Positions 1-9,100 of a stretch of DNA of 64,000 bases are shown here, piece by piece (position 1 is the first letter of the stretch; each line of letters begins with the position of its first letter). The stretch lies in assembly GCA_017694885.1 (NCBI GenBank), contig JADIMH010000032.1, positions 1-64,000 on the forward strand, read 5' to 3'. Below the pieces are notes generated by a model that was not told the DNA's origin, searched no databases, and saw nothing but the letters and a program-made list of their open reading frames with translations. Position numbers and translations under genes: made by a program. This DNA is from Candidatus Cryptobacteroides faecipullorum. GTDB taxonomy: Bacteria > Bacteroidota > Bacteroidia > Bacteroidales > UBA932.

Positions 1-551
1 GCTGTCTCGGAGTTGAGCCCGAGTTCCTTGTAGTTCTCTACTTTTGCCTTTGCTGCGTTGAATGATACGAAATCAGGCTCACCGTAGTTTGCAAGTTCTT
101 CCTCGGTAGGACGGATGAACATGTTCTTCACGAAATGAGCCTGCCATGCAACTTCCATGATGAAACGTACTTTAAGACGGGTAGCAGGGTTTGCTCCGCA
201 GAAAGTATCCATTACGAAGAGCCTCTTGCCTGAGAGCTGTTTTACGGCTTTTGCCTTAAGGTCGGCCCAAGCCTCTTCAGAACATGGTTTGTTGTCATTC
301 TTGTATGCGTCAGAAGTCCACCATACGGTGTCTTTGCTGGCTTCGTTGTAAACGAAGAATTTGTCTTTAGGAGAGCGTCCGGTGTAGATACCTGTCATGA
401 CATTGACAGCGCCGAGCTCGGTAACCTGGCCTTTCTCATAACCCTCGAGAGTGTCTTTGGTCTCTTCTGCGAAGAGAACATCGTAAGACGGGTTGTGAAG
501 AATTTCTTTCACATCAGTGATGCCGTACTTGGTCAAATCGATTTTACTCAT
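1..551 (-). CDS. pckA: Phosphoenolpyruvate carboxykinase (ATP), N-terminal part
   Basis: This is the first 183 codons of an ATP-type PEP carboxykinase; the gene runs off the left edge. The enzyme interconverts oxaloacetate and PEP in the cytoplasm. In anaerobic Bacteroidales it usually works in the CO2-fixing direction towards succinate. The translation starts [17 protein letters not shown] and contains the N-terminal family signatures [13 protein letters not shown] and [19 protein letters not shown], followed by [10 protein letters not shown]. The kinase and metal motifs lie further downstream and are not in the window. The ATG at 549-551 is preceded by a 46-nt leader and a strong promoter (605-634). 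A hairpin-rich 220-bp spacer separates it from the divergent recQ. Confidence 0.95.
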   Translation of the reverse strand, partial: MSKIDLTKYGITDVKEILHNPSYDVLFAEETKDTLEGYEKGQVTELGAVNVMTGIYTGRSPKDKFFVYNEASKDTVWWTSDAYKNDNKPCSEEAWADLKAKAVKQLSGKRLFVMDTFCGANPATRLKVRFIMEVAWQAHFVKNMFIRPTEEELANYGEPDFVSFNAAKAKVENYKELGLNSET

Positions 552-604
552 AATACAAAATTATATTAAAAGGTTTATAACTTTCAAATGCTTGTAGGCC
601 GCTG

Positions 605-634
605 CAAAAATAGTTTATTTTTACGACAGGACAA
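605..634 (-). promoter_or_regulatory. pckA promoter (-33 TTG / -7 TAnnTTTG)
   Basis: Read on the minus strand, a -33 TTG (634-632) is followed after exactly 19 nt by the -7 element TATTTTTG (612-605), the full Bacteroidetes primary-sigma consensus. Transcription would start near 598, giving a leader of about 46 nt before the pckA ATG. Confidence 0.8.
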
Positions 635-671
635 ACTTTTAGAGTGAATATTTTATTACTTTTGTCCACGA

Positions 672-741
672 AAATCCGAAATTGCACTGCACAAAATGTG
701 CCAATTTATGGATTTCGGTTCGAAAGATTACATATTTCGAA
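672..741. promoter_or_regulatory. Two adjacent inverted repeats between pckA and recQ
   Basis: Bases 672-715 fold into one interrupted hairpin: AAATCC/GGATTT, then AAATTG/CAATTT, then GCACA/TGTGC closing an AAA loop. Next to it, TTCGAAA (719-725) and TTTCGAA (735-741) form a perfect 7-bp inverted repeat around 9 nt. Both lie upstream of recQ and behind the pckA promoter. No T-run follows, so they look more like protein-binding or leader structures than a terminator. No clear TAnnTTTG is seen for recQ. Confidence 0.5.
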
Positions 742-775
742 TGAAATATTATTGTTTTTGATTTGAAAGTGGATT

Positions 776-2695
776 ATGGAGGGGGATCAGAAGGAAAATA
801 CGGCGGACGGAGGATTTTCTCCGCTCGATGTGCTGAAGGAATATTGGGGGTACGGATCTTTCCGTCCCATGCAGGAGGAAATAGTGTCTGCTGCAGTGGA
901 AGGGCGCGATGTACTGGCGGTCCTGCCTACAGGCGGAGGCAAATCCGTATGCTTTCAGGTCCCTGCGCTCCTGAAGGACGGGATAGCCCTGGTGGTCACG
1001 CCTCTTATCGCACTGATGAAGGATCAGGTGCAGAATCTGGCCGTCCGCGGTGTGAAGGCTTTGGCGGTATATACGGGAATGACGCGGCATGAAGTGGAAC
1101 TGAATCTGAACAATGCCGCGTACGGCGATTTCAAATTCCTGTACCTTTCTCCCGAAAGGCTTTCTACCGAACTTTTCAGAAGATATGTCAAGTCGATGAA
1201 TATCAGCTATATAGTAGTTGATGAGGCGCATTGTATCTCACAGTGGGGATATGATTTCCGTCCGGACTACCTTACGATCGGCAAGCTGAGGGAGGAAGTG
1301 GATGCACCGGTAATCGCGCTTACGGCCACAGCTACACCGGAAGTGGCCGGCGATATAATGGAGAAACTCCGTTTCAGGGAAAAACTCCTGCTGAAAAGCG
1401 GCTTCGAGCGTCCTAACCTTTCCTATATAGTCCGTCATTGCGAAGACAAGATGGGTCAGCTGGCGAACATATGCAGGTCTGTTCCCGGGACCGGGATAGT
1501 ATATGTCCGGAACAGGAAGAAATGCGAGGAACTTTCATCCTTTCTCATGTCCCAAGGCCTTTCATGTTCTTTCTACCATGCCGGGCTTGGGCCGGCGACG
1601 CGTTCTTCCAGGCAGGAGGACTGGAAGACTGACAGAGTACGTATCATGGTGTGTACCAACGCATTCGGTATGGGTATCGATAAACCGGACGTGAGGTATG
1701 TAATACATTTTGATGTTCCGGACTCTCCGGAGGCCTATTTCCAGGAGGCAGGCAGGGCGGGGAGGGACGGCAGGCGTTCATATGCCGTGCTGCTGTGGAA
1801 CGGCAATGACATACGCCGCCTGCACCAGATAGAGAATGTTTCGTATCCGCCTGTCGGATATATAGAAGACATCTACCATAAGGTCCATACCTTTTACGGG
1901 ATACCTTATGATGCCGGAATGGGGATGCAGCTGAAGTTCGACCTGGATGCATTCTGCAGGCATTTTACCCTGAACCGTTCCATGGCCTATTATGCGATAA
2001 AGTATATCGAAAGGGAGGATCACTGGACCGTACTGGAGGATGCGGATATCCCTACCAGGGTACAGATTATCGTCGACCGTCAGGAACTGTACGACATAGA
2101 ACTGCCGGAGCCGGCCATGGCTGCCGTAATAGAGATGCTTATGCGCAAATATACCGGCGTGTTCTCATATCCCGTATCGGTCGACGAGGACTATCTTGCT
2201 TCAGTTTCCGGGGTGTCCGTCCCGCAGCTCAGAAGGATGCTGTACCTGCTTTCGGTCGAACATATTGTCAAGTATATTCCATGCGACCATACTTCGGTAA
2301 TTTATCTGAGGGAAAACAGGCTGCATCCAAAGGACGTGAAGCTCAGTCCGGAGAGGTATGCCAGGCTGAGGGATGCCTCCAGGAACAGGATAGAGAAGAT
2401 GATATCATATATTAAGGAAGAGGATACATGCAGGAGCCGCTATCTGCTGGAATATTTCGGGCAGGAGGAATCCGAAGACTGCGGGACATGCGATGTCTGC
2501 AGGGCGGCTTCATCCAGGCCGTCGGATACGAGGAAGGCCCTTGCAAGCTATATCATCGGAGAGAAGGACGGGGACTATACCCTGAATGACATTTCCGTGA
2601 AGTTCGGTTCTCCGTCCTCTGAGACCGGCGGCGACTATATAGGGGAATTGCGGGACATGATAGACAGAGGGGAAGTCCCTCCATATAAGGTATAG
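776..2695 (+). CDS. recQ: ATP-dependent DNA helicase RecQ
   Basis: A 639-residue superfamily-2 3'-5' DNA helicase used in recombinational repair and restart of stalled forks. Visible parts are the RecQ N-terminal motif FRPMQ (residues 29-33), Walker A PTGGGKS (51-57), the DEAH box with the RecQ-specific aromatic-rich loop DEAHCISQWGYDFRP (149-163), motif VI QEAGRAGRDG, and a zinc-binding set (a Cys, then CGTCDVC) near residues 550-580. A standard C-terminal HRDC domain is not apparent; the tail after the zinc site is short. It stands alone, divergent from pckA, and its 3' end faces the PhnP-like gene. The ATG at 776 is the first that gives a sensible N-terminus. Confidence 0.95.
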   Translation: MEGDQKENTADGGFSPLDVLKEYWGYGSFRPMQEEIVSAAVEGRDVLAVLPTGGGKSVCFQVPALLKDGIALVVTPLIALMKDQVQNLAVRGVKALAVYTGMTRHEVELNLNNAAYGDFKFLYLSPERLSTELFRRYVKSMNISYIVVDEAHCISQWGYDFRPDYLTIGKLREEVDAPVIALTATATPEVAGDIMEKLRFREKLLLKSGFERPNLSYIVRHCEDKMGQLANICRSVPGTGIVYVRNRKKCEELSSFLMSQGLSCSFYHAGLGPATRSSRQEDWKTDRVRIMVCTNAFGMGIDKPDVRYVIHFDVPDSPEAYFQEAGRAGRDGRRSYAVLLWNGNDIRRLHQIENVSYPPVGYIEDIYHKVHTFYGIPYDAGMGMQLKFDLDAFCRHFTLNRSMAYYAIKYIEREDHWTVLEDADIPTRVQIIVDRQELYDIELPEPAMAAVIEMLMRKYTGVFSYPVSVDEDYLASVSGVSVPQLRRMLYLLSVEHIVKYIPCDHTSVIYLRENRLHPKDVKLSPERYARLRDASRNRIEKMISYIKEEDTCRSRYLLEYFGQEESEDCGTCDVCRAASSRPSDTRKALASYIIGEKDGDYTLNDISVKFGSPSSETGGDYIGELRDMIDRGEVPPYKV

Positions 2696-2759
2696 CATGC
2701 GGTCCGGCAGCTGTCCGGCCGGAATGACCTTCGTATTGAAGCGGGAGCGGGAAACGTTT

Positions 2760-3653
2760 TCAAGCCTCTATTGCCAGACCGTCATAGGCTGGCCTTATGT
2801 TTTCCGGAAGTTCTTTGCACAGGTCTTCATACCTCGGCAGCTGATGCGACAGGTGCGTCAGCCATGAATGCCTTGCACCGACTCTTCCGGCCACTTCGAC
2901 CGCTTCTTCCAGGGAAAAATGGGATATATGTTTTCCACGACGCACGCAGTTGATGATGAAGTGGTCCAGTCCTTCCAGTTTCTGAAATTCAGACTCCGGA
3001 ATGAAGTTCATGTCCGTAAGGTAAGCTATGCTTCCGAATCTGTACCCGAGCACAGGCAGGGTGAAGTGTTTTCCTCGGATCGGAATGATTTCCGCCTGTT
3101 TTGGACGATACGAGCCTTTGAATGCCTCTTCAGGATGATGTTCTGCAGCCCATTCTTCGGCCGAAACAGGAATTTTCTCATACCCTTTACCGTCGATCCA
3201 TAGGAGTTTCCTGCTCGGGATGTTCTCGCTGACAGTGAACGGATGTTCGTCTATGTTGGTGATTTGCCATTCGGGGACGCCGGGATAGCGGTGTTCCGCA
3301 AATGCATAGGAATATTCCTTTCTGAGCGAATCTTCTACATATTTTTCACAATATATGCGTATCGGGGCTTTTTCGATGTAATTGAACGCGCGGACATCAT
3401 CCAGGCCTCCGGTATGGTCTTTATGGTTGTGGGTCAGCAATATGGCATCGACATGCCTTATTCCTGCCCTGAGCATCTGGGTTCTGAAGTCAGGCCCCGC
3501 GTCTACCAGTATCTTCAGTCCTCCGTATTCTACGAAGGCGGAAGACCTGAGCCGCTTGTCTTTCGGGTCTGTGGACCTGCAGATGCTGCAGTCGCATCCT
3601 ATCATCGGAACGCCTTGGGACGTGCCGGTCCCTAAAAATGTCAGTCTGGTCAT
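2760..3653 (-). CDS. MBL-fold metallohydrolase, PhnP / lipoate-ligase-neighbour type
   Basis: A 297-residue metallo-beta-lactamase-fold hydrolase resembling PhnP (phosphoribosyl cyclic phosphodiesterase). The start LTFLGTGTSQGVPMIGC and the Cys pair in CDCSIC are the PhnP-type zinc-ribbon entry. The metal motif THNHKDHTGG and later LTDMNF and SWLTHLSHQ supply the remaining ligands. No other phn genes are nearby, so phosphonate catabolism is not implied and the substrate is unknown. An upstream TTG at 3659 is possible, but ATG at 3653 is preferred. It sits 48 bp downstream of mtaB on the same strand and is probably co-transcribed. Confidence 0.85.
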   Translation of the reverse strand: MTRLTFLGTGTSQGVPMIGCDCSICRSTDPKDKRLRSSAFVEYGGLKILVDAGPDFRTQMLRAGIRHVDAILLTHNHKDHTGGLDDVRAFNYIEKAPIRIYCEKYVEDSLRKEYSYAFAEHRYPGVPEWQITNIDEHPFTVSENIPSRKLLWIDGKGYEKIPVSAEEWAAEHHPEEAFKGSYRPKQAEIIPIRGKHFTLPVLGYRFGSIAYLTDMNFIPESEFQKLEGLDHFIINCVRRGKHISHFSLEEAVEVAGRVGARHSWLTHLSHQLPRYEDLCKELPENIRPAYDGLAIEA

Positions 3654-3701
3654 ATACAATCGTTTTTATACGGAAATTCCCGGAACGTTCCGAAGTATCC
3701 G

Positions 3702-4964
3702 TCAGAGTATTATATCGACTATCTTTCCTGTCAGGGCCGGGTCGAAAGGCCTTTCGACCCTGATGTAATTACCTGTGTATCCGAACATCTTCCCGTCCTT
3801 GTCCGAACTTTCGAAAAGGACCTTTTCCGGTACGCCTCTGTTGCTGAGGACAAACTCGGAATGAAGCCTTTCGCTCAGTCCTTCCAGAATCCTGACCCGT
3901 TCGGTCTTGACAGAGTCCTGTATCTGGTTCTTCATCAGATCCGCCCGTGTCCCTTTTCTCCTGGAATAAGGGAAAATGTGTATGAATGCGGGTCTGATCC
4001 TGTTTTCAAGAAAGTCGCATGTTTCAGCGAACAGACTGTCGCTTTCTCCGGGGAAACCTACGATCACATCGATCCCGAAAAATACTTTCGCTCTGCCCGG
4101 CTTTTCCATTTTCTGCCGGATATAACCGATTTTATGTTCAAAGGATGCAGTATCGTAGCGGCGCCCCATCTCTTTCAGGACTGTGTCGCTGCCTGCCTGC
4201 AGCGGAATGTGGAAATGGGGGAGGAATCTGGTGCCGGAGGCTATCCAGTCTATGGTTTCCTCTGTCAGAAGATTAGGCTCGATAGAAGAAATCCTGTATC
4301 TTTCAATGCCTTCCACCTCGTTCAGCGCTTTGATCAGGTCGAGGAACGACTCTCCGGTAGTCTTTCCGAAATCACCTGTATTGACTCCTGTCAGGACAAT
4401 TTCCTTTATCCCTTTTCCTGCAATTTCATGTGCCTGTGCCACAATGTCCCTTATCGGCATGTTCCTGCTCCTTCCCCTTGCGAAGGGTACCGTACAGTAT
4501 GCGCAGAAGTAATCGCAGCCGTCCTGTACTTTAAGGAAGGATCTCGTCCTTTCCCCGCTGGAATATGCGGGGAGGAATGAGGCCGGGTCTGCCCCGCACG
4601 GTCCGTCGTTTCCGTCCAGATGCCTGAGTACGGCCGGTACGACAGCGGTTTTTTCATCCGCGCCGAATACGAATCTTACCCCTTCGATCTTTTCTATTTC
4701 CGCTTTCTTCATCTGTGCGTAGCATCCGGTAACGATGATTTCCGCCTCCGGGGAAATACGGTGCAGTTTCCTGATGATGTTGCGGCATTTCTTGTCGGAA
4801 TGTTCGGTCACCGTACAGGTGTTTACCAGGTACATGTCCGCGCGTTCATCCCATTGGACGGCTTCAAACCTGCCTGATTCCAGCAATTCTCTTTCATATG
4901 TAGAAGTCTCGGCGTAATTGAGTTTGCATCCGAGAGTGACAAAAGCTATCTTTTTTTTCATCAT
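3702..4964 (-). CDS. mtaB: tRNA t6A37 methylthiotransferase MtaB
   Basis: A 420-residue radical-SAM enzyme that converts t6A37 to ms2t6A in ANN-decoding tRNAs. The N-terminal UPF0004 domain begins TLGCKLNYAET and carries the second-cluster cysteines in NTCTV and VTGCYAQ. The radical-SAM triad is CDYFCAYC, around residue 150, followed by the family motif VPFARGRSRNMP. A C-terminal TRAM-like segment is expected but short. The substrate-making enzyme TsaD is encoded 6 kb away, so the window carries both steps. Two in-frame ATGs (4964, 4961) are equivalent. It follows folB by only 7 nt, which implies one transcript. Confidence 0.93.
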   Translation of the reverse strand: MMKKKIAFVTLGCKLNYAETSTYERELLESGRFEAVQWDERADMYLVNTCTVTEHSDKKCRNIIRKLHRISPEAEIIVTGCYAQMKKAEIEKIEGVRFVFGADEKTAVVPAVLRHLDGNDGPCGADPASFLPAYSSGERTRSFLKVQDGCDYFCAYCTVPFARGRSRNMPIRDIVAQAHEIAGKGIKEIVLTGVNTGDFGKTTGESFLDLIKALNEVEGIERYRISSIEPNLLTEETIDWIASGTRFLPHFHIPLQAGSDTVLKEMGRRYDTASFEHKIGYIRQKMEKPGRAKVFFGIDVIVGFPGESDSLFAETCDFLENRIRPAFIHIFPYSRRKGTRADLMKNQIQDSVKTERVRILEGLSERLHSEFVLSNRGVPEKVLFESSDKDGKMFGYTGNYIRVERPFDPALTGKIVDIIL

Positions 4965-4971
4965 CGCACAA

Positions 4972-5331
4972 TCAGTCTTTATGGTGCAGTGTTACCCTGG
5001 ACCATGCGGCAACGCCATTGACAGGCGGCCTGCGTTTGGATACCCTGACGCTGAAATTTTCCAGTCCGGGGAATCTCGCTGAAATGTTCTTTATGATTTT
5101 CCCTGCAAGGTGTTCGATCAGCCCGGCATGTTCTCCGTTCATCACATCTGCCACTATATCATATATTTTCCCGTAGTCGACGGTATCTTCCAGCCTGTCG
5201 CTTTCAGCCGCCTGGGACATATCCGTTTCGGCACGGAAGTCCACGACGAACAGATTGGGAAAATCTTTTTCCCTTTCCAGACATCCGTGGCATGCATAGA
5301 ATTCCATACCTTCAAGTTCAAGTATTCCCAT
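4972..5331 (-). CDS. folB: Dihydroneopterin aldolase
   Basis: A 119-residue FolB that splits 7,8-dihydroneopterin to the 6-hydroxymethyl pterin in folate synthesis. Family landmarks are GMEFYACHGC (the conserved Tyr/His pocket), the Glu in EREKDFPN, TVDYGKIYD, EHLAGKI (catalytic region) and the Lys-Arg stretch VSKRRPPV. An upstream TTG at 5349 would add six residues, but it lies inside a tandem repeat, so the ATG at 5331 is preferred. It precedes mtaB by 7 nt. Confidence 0.92.
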   Translation of the reverse strand: MGILELEGMEFYACHGCLEREKDFPNLFVVDFRAETDMSQAAESDRLEDTVDYGKIYDIVADVMNGEHAGLIEHLAGKIIKNISARFPGLENFSVRVSKRRPPVNGVAAWSRVTLHHKD

Positions 5332-5341
5332 ATATTTAATA

Positions 5342-5373
5342 TAAGTCAATATAAAAGTAAGTCAATATAAAAG
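5342..5373. repeat. Perfect 16-bp tandem duplication upstream of folB
   Basis: TAAGTCAATATAAAAG occurs at 5342-5357 and again immediately at 5358-5373. On the minus strand each unit contains TTGACTTA, a -33-like sequence, just ahead of the folB start. The copies are identical, so the duplication is recent or maintained. Confidence 0.85.
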
Positions 5374-5407
5374 CCGGCCGATGGTCCCGGGACTCCGGAA
5401 CGCAGGT

Positions 5408-6130
5408 TTATGCGAGCATAAGGAATACCGCAGGCCGTTTTCCGATGACAGTCCCGGATTTTTTCCATTGTCCTACAGTCATTGTCCGTATGAATGCATC
5501 CGGCATCGTCACGTCCGCGGCGATACATATTCTTGTGCCGTCGTGGCAGCAGGACAGTATGTCTTTCAGCATCGAGTCGTTCCTGTATGGCGTTTCGATG
5601 AAAATCTGTGTCTGCCCTGTGGCCGCCGACAGTTTTTCAAGCGTCCTCAGACGCGATTTCCTGTCTTCCGTCTTTGCCGGAAGATAGCCGCAGAATGCGA
5701 ATGACTGTCCGTTGAGTCCGGATGACATCAGAGCCATCATCAGCGAAGACGGGCCTGTAAACGGAATTACCTTTATACCGTTCCTGTGTGCCAGTTCTAC
5801 GAGCTGCGCCCCCGGGTCGGCGACGGCAGGAAGACCAGCCTCGGAGATCAGGCCCACATCCGTCCCCCCGTCGAAAAGGCTGATGTACCCTTCTATTTCT
5901 TCAGGCCTTGTGTGTTCATTGAGTTCATGGAACTCCAGCGAGCCGATCCGGCCTTTCAACCCTGCCTTGGAAAGATATCTGCGGGCCGTCCGTATCTCTT
6001 CCACTACGAATACATTGATATCGTGCAATGAATTGAGTACATGCGCCGGAATCACTTCCGAAGGGTCATTGTCCCCGATGGGGGATGGTATGAGCAGCAG
6101 CCGGCCTTTATTTTCCTGGTTTCTTTCCAT
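5408..6130 (-). CDS. RsmI-type SAM-dependent methyltransferase (tetrapyrrole methylase fold)
   Basis: A 240-residue protein of the family that 2'-O-methylates C1402 of 16S rRNA (RsmI/YraL). The fold is visible from the start LLLIPSPIGDNDP (the family usually has the form TPIGN), the glycine loop VGLISEAGLPAVADPG, IPFTGPSSLMMALMSSGL, FCGYLPAK and FIETPYRNDSML. The NH2-terminal motif is divergent, so this may be the second RsmI-like paralogue common in Bacteroidetes and not the canonical enzyme. Its start overlaps the end of tamB by 23 nt, which indicates coupled translation. The modified nucleotide is inferred from the family only. Confidence 0.85.
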   Translation of the reverse strand: MERNQENKGRLLLIPSPIGDNDPSEVIPAHVLNSLHDINVFVVEEIRTARRYLSKAGLKGRIGSLEFHELNEHTRPEEIEGYISLFDGGTDVGLISEAGLPAVADPGAQLVELAHRNGIKVIPFTGPSSLMMALMSSGLNGQSFAFCGYLPAKTEDRKSRLRTLEKLSAATGQTQIFIETPYRNDSMLKDILSCCHDGTRICIAADVTMPDAFIRTMTVGQWKKSGTVIGKRPAVFLMLA

Positions 6131-9100
6131 TGTCGCCTTTTATCTTTATGGTTACTTTTTCTTCATTCAGCAGGGCCTTTTCCTCCTGTCTCTGTATGGC
6201 GTCTTTCTTTTTCCGTCCTGAAAACAGATTGCGGATGAATTCCCTGAAGTTATTGAATTCCTGCTGGTAGGTCAGACCGATTCCGTTCCTCTGCGAATTG
6301 TCCAGATAGTTGGTGTACTGATCGGCGGAGTGGGAGAACAGGTTCAGCCTGAAGGCTCCCGGCCTGTCTATCTTTATTTCTATGTCAAGGTCTCCTACGA
6401 CATCGTCGTTAGTGCTTCCGGACGTGTACTGCCTATTCCCGATGTTTCCGTTGATGACCACCCTGTTGTTGAAAAGCTGTGTCGAAACCGCCACATCGAA
6501 TATATCGTTGCCCCGTTCATTGGTCTGGTAGCTGAGTCCGAGATCCAGAGGGATGTCGAGTTTCTGGAATATGTTGTTGAGCTGGTTTGACATTATTTCC
6601 GATACGCTGGAAGCAAGGAACGATGTATTGTTCACTATGCCAGACTGCTCGTCGGGCAGGAAGCTGTTCGATACCAGCAGCGAAAGGAACTGTTTCTGGA
6701 CCTTGTCTTCCGTGCTCAGCGCGCTTTCCACCCTGGCTTTGACTGTCGGGTCGATGTCCGGGACGTTTATGCTGAACTGCAGTCTCGGGTTGCTTATCTT
6801 GTCGGTTATGTGTATTCCGCATTCGACTGTCCGTCTGGTACTTACTGAAGACGTATCGGCAATCAGCGTACCGAGGGATGTCTTGGTCGTATATGTCGCA
6901 TCGATGTTCAGAGTACTTTCCATTATGTCTCCGTTGAATTTTACGGAACTTCCCTCATTTATCGAGAAGTCCTTTGCGAGACCGATGGCAACGAACCTGT
7001 AGTTGCCTCCGGAAAGGGTATAGTCGCCGTTGATATTGAATATGTCCCTGTCGGGATTGATGTCAAGGTCGATCGTTCCTGTCCCGTATCCTGACAGGAC
7101 ATTGCCGGCAGCCTTGTCTATTTCCACGAATGCCTCTATTCCAGGGGTGGCAGCCACCATAAGGCTGATTTCGAAGTTGTTCTTCGATTTTTCCTTTTTC
7201 TGGATCCTTGCAATCATTGTTTCATACGGATCCTGAATGACTTCTTCCTTGAGTTCCTTGAACGTAAGCAGGTCGTTCGATCTGGAGCTTGAAGCGGCGG
7301 AAATCGGTATATGCAGCTGGCCCCGGCCCGTCGTAGTGGCTTCGACAGACATTTTCATCGAATGCATCGGACCGGTAATGGATATTCCTGCCGTAGCGAA
7401 AATGTTTCCGTAGAATGTTCCGTTCATTTGCTCATCGAGATCCAGGCATTCGATCCTGTCGGCACTGATCCTTGTGTCGAATCTCAGATTCCTGAAGTTG
7501 TCGTGCGATATCTGGCCTGAGACGCTTCCGCCGTTGCCGAACCTGTCGGAAATCGATAAGGAGTCGAAGTAGATTCCGCGGCTGTCGATATGGAAGTCTC
7601 CGTTTGCCGTATACGGAACGTTCGTGTAGGCGATTCGCACGGTCGCGTCTTTCAGTCTGGCTCCGGTACTTTCGACAGACAGCGAATTGATTTTTCCTTT
7701 TGCCTCGAATAATCCCGAGAGGAATCCCGAAGTTTCGCTGAAGACGCTGCTGAGGTACGGGGACAGACATGAAATGTCCAGGCCCTCGAGCGAAGCAGAA
7801 GCGTCTATATACCTGTCTTCAAGGTCATATTTTCCCGTAACGTCGAAAGTGCTTCTGCCGTCGAATGAATTTCTCAGGCTGACATCGATTTTCCTGGAGT
7901 CCTTGTCCCAGTTTCCGTTGAGCTGCACCGTTCCCATCTGCGCTCCGGAAATGCTGGTCGAACTGCACAGGAAATCGACGGATGCGCTTTTCCCGCTTCC
8001 GGCTGAAATCAAGCCGGCGCGGCCTGTGGCGGCACCGGCAAATGCAGCCCCTTTCCCGAGCAGAGGGTTTATTATGGAGATGTCGAACCTTTCCATGTCC
8101 AGCATCAGGGTGTCTCTTCCGGATTCGGAAATGCCGCCGTGGATCTTTACGGATTGTTCTCCGCTGGCGAATTCCATGTTGCCGATATCGATGTCCTTGC
8201 CGCTTACCGTCATTTCCGATGGCATTATGCTCCATTCCCTTGCATTGAGATAGATGCTCGAAGGCAGCAGGGAAATCTTGCATTGCAGTCGGTCCTCCCC
8301 GTCACGCAACAGATCTCCGAGTATGTACAGTTCGCCTCTGTTTACCAGTTCTCCCTGATTGTCATATGCGTATCCGGCCCCTATATGGTTGTTGTTTGCA
8401 TATATCCTGAAACTGTTGTTCTTCAAAGACAGTGTAGCGACATTTACCGTTTCGCTCTGCAGCTCTCCAGTCAATCCGTTTGCGTCATTCCTGAAATCGA
8501 AGGTAAGATCTTTCATGAAATTCTCTCCGAAAGCCAGTCTCTGGGACTTCAGATTGCCCTCCATCGTACCGGAACCCCCGATATGCATCCATAGCGAAGT
8601 GTTTTCCGCTATATACAGTCCGGGGAAAAGATATGCCAGGAGATCCATAGTATCATAGAAATTGAAGGAAAGGTCATATCTGTTTCCGTTCCAGACATAT
8701 GCGGAATCCTTGTGGATGGCGGGAAGCTGCCTTTTCAGCACCAGGTCTTTGGCGTCTTTGATGAAGGATGAGAATGAACCTGTTCCGAAGAACGAACCTT
8801 CGGCAAAGCCGGACTGCATTTTGGCCCGGAACAGAGTATCGCTCGAATGTGACGCGACCGATATGTCCCCGATATCATATTTCCCGCTCTCGTTCTCAAG
8901 GCTGATGCTTCCGATCCTTATTTTCCCGAGCAGGTCATTCCCTTTGATCCTGGTAAAGTTTGCACTTGTCTGCAGGCTTATCCTCGACATTCCCCGCTTG
9001 TCTATGTTGAGGGCATTGAGATCGGCATAGCCGATGTTGGCATAGAAATTATACAGGGCGTTCCTGGTCTTGCTGGAGAAATTGAAAAGGCCCTGGAAAA

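Noticed and set aside
2760..3653. Phosphonate catabolism (phn) locus
   Set aside because: Only a PhnP-like hydrolase is present, without any other phn gene.
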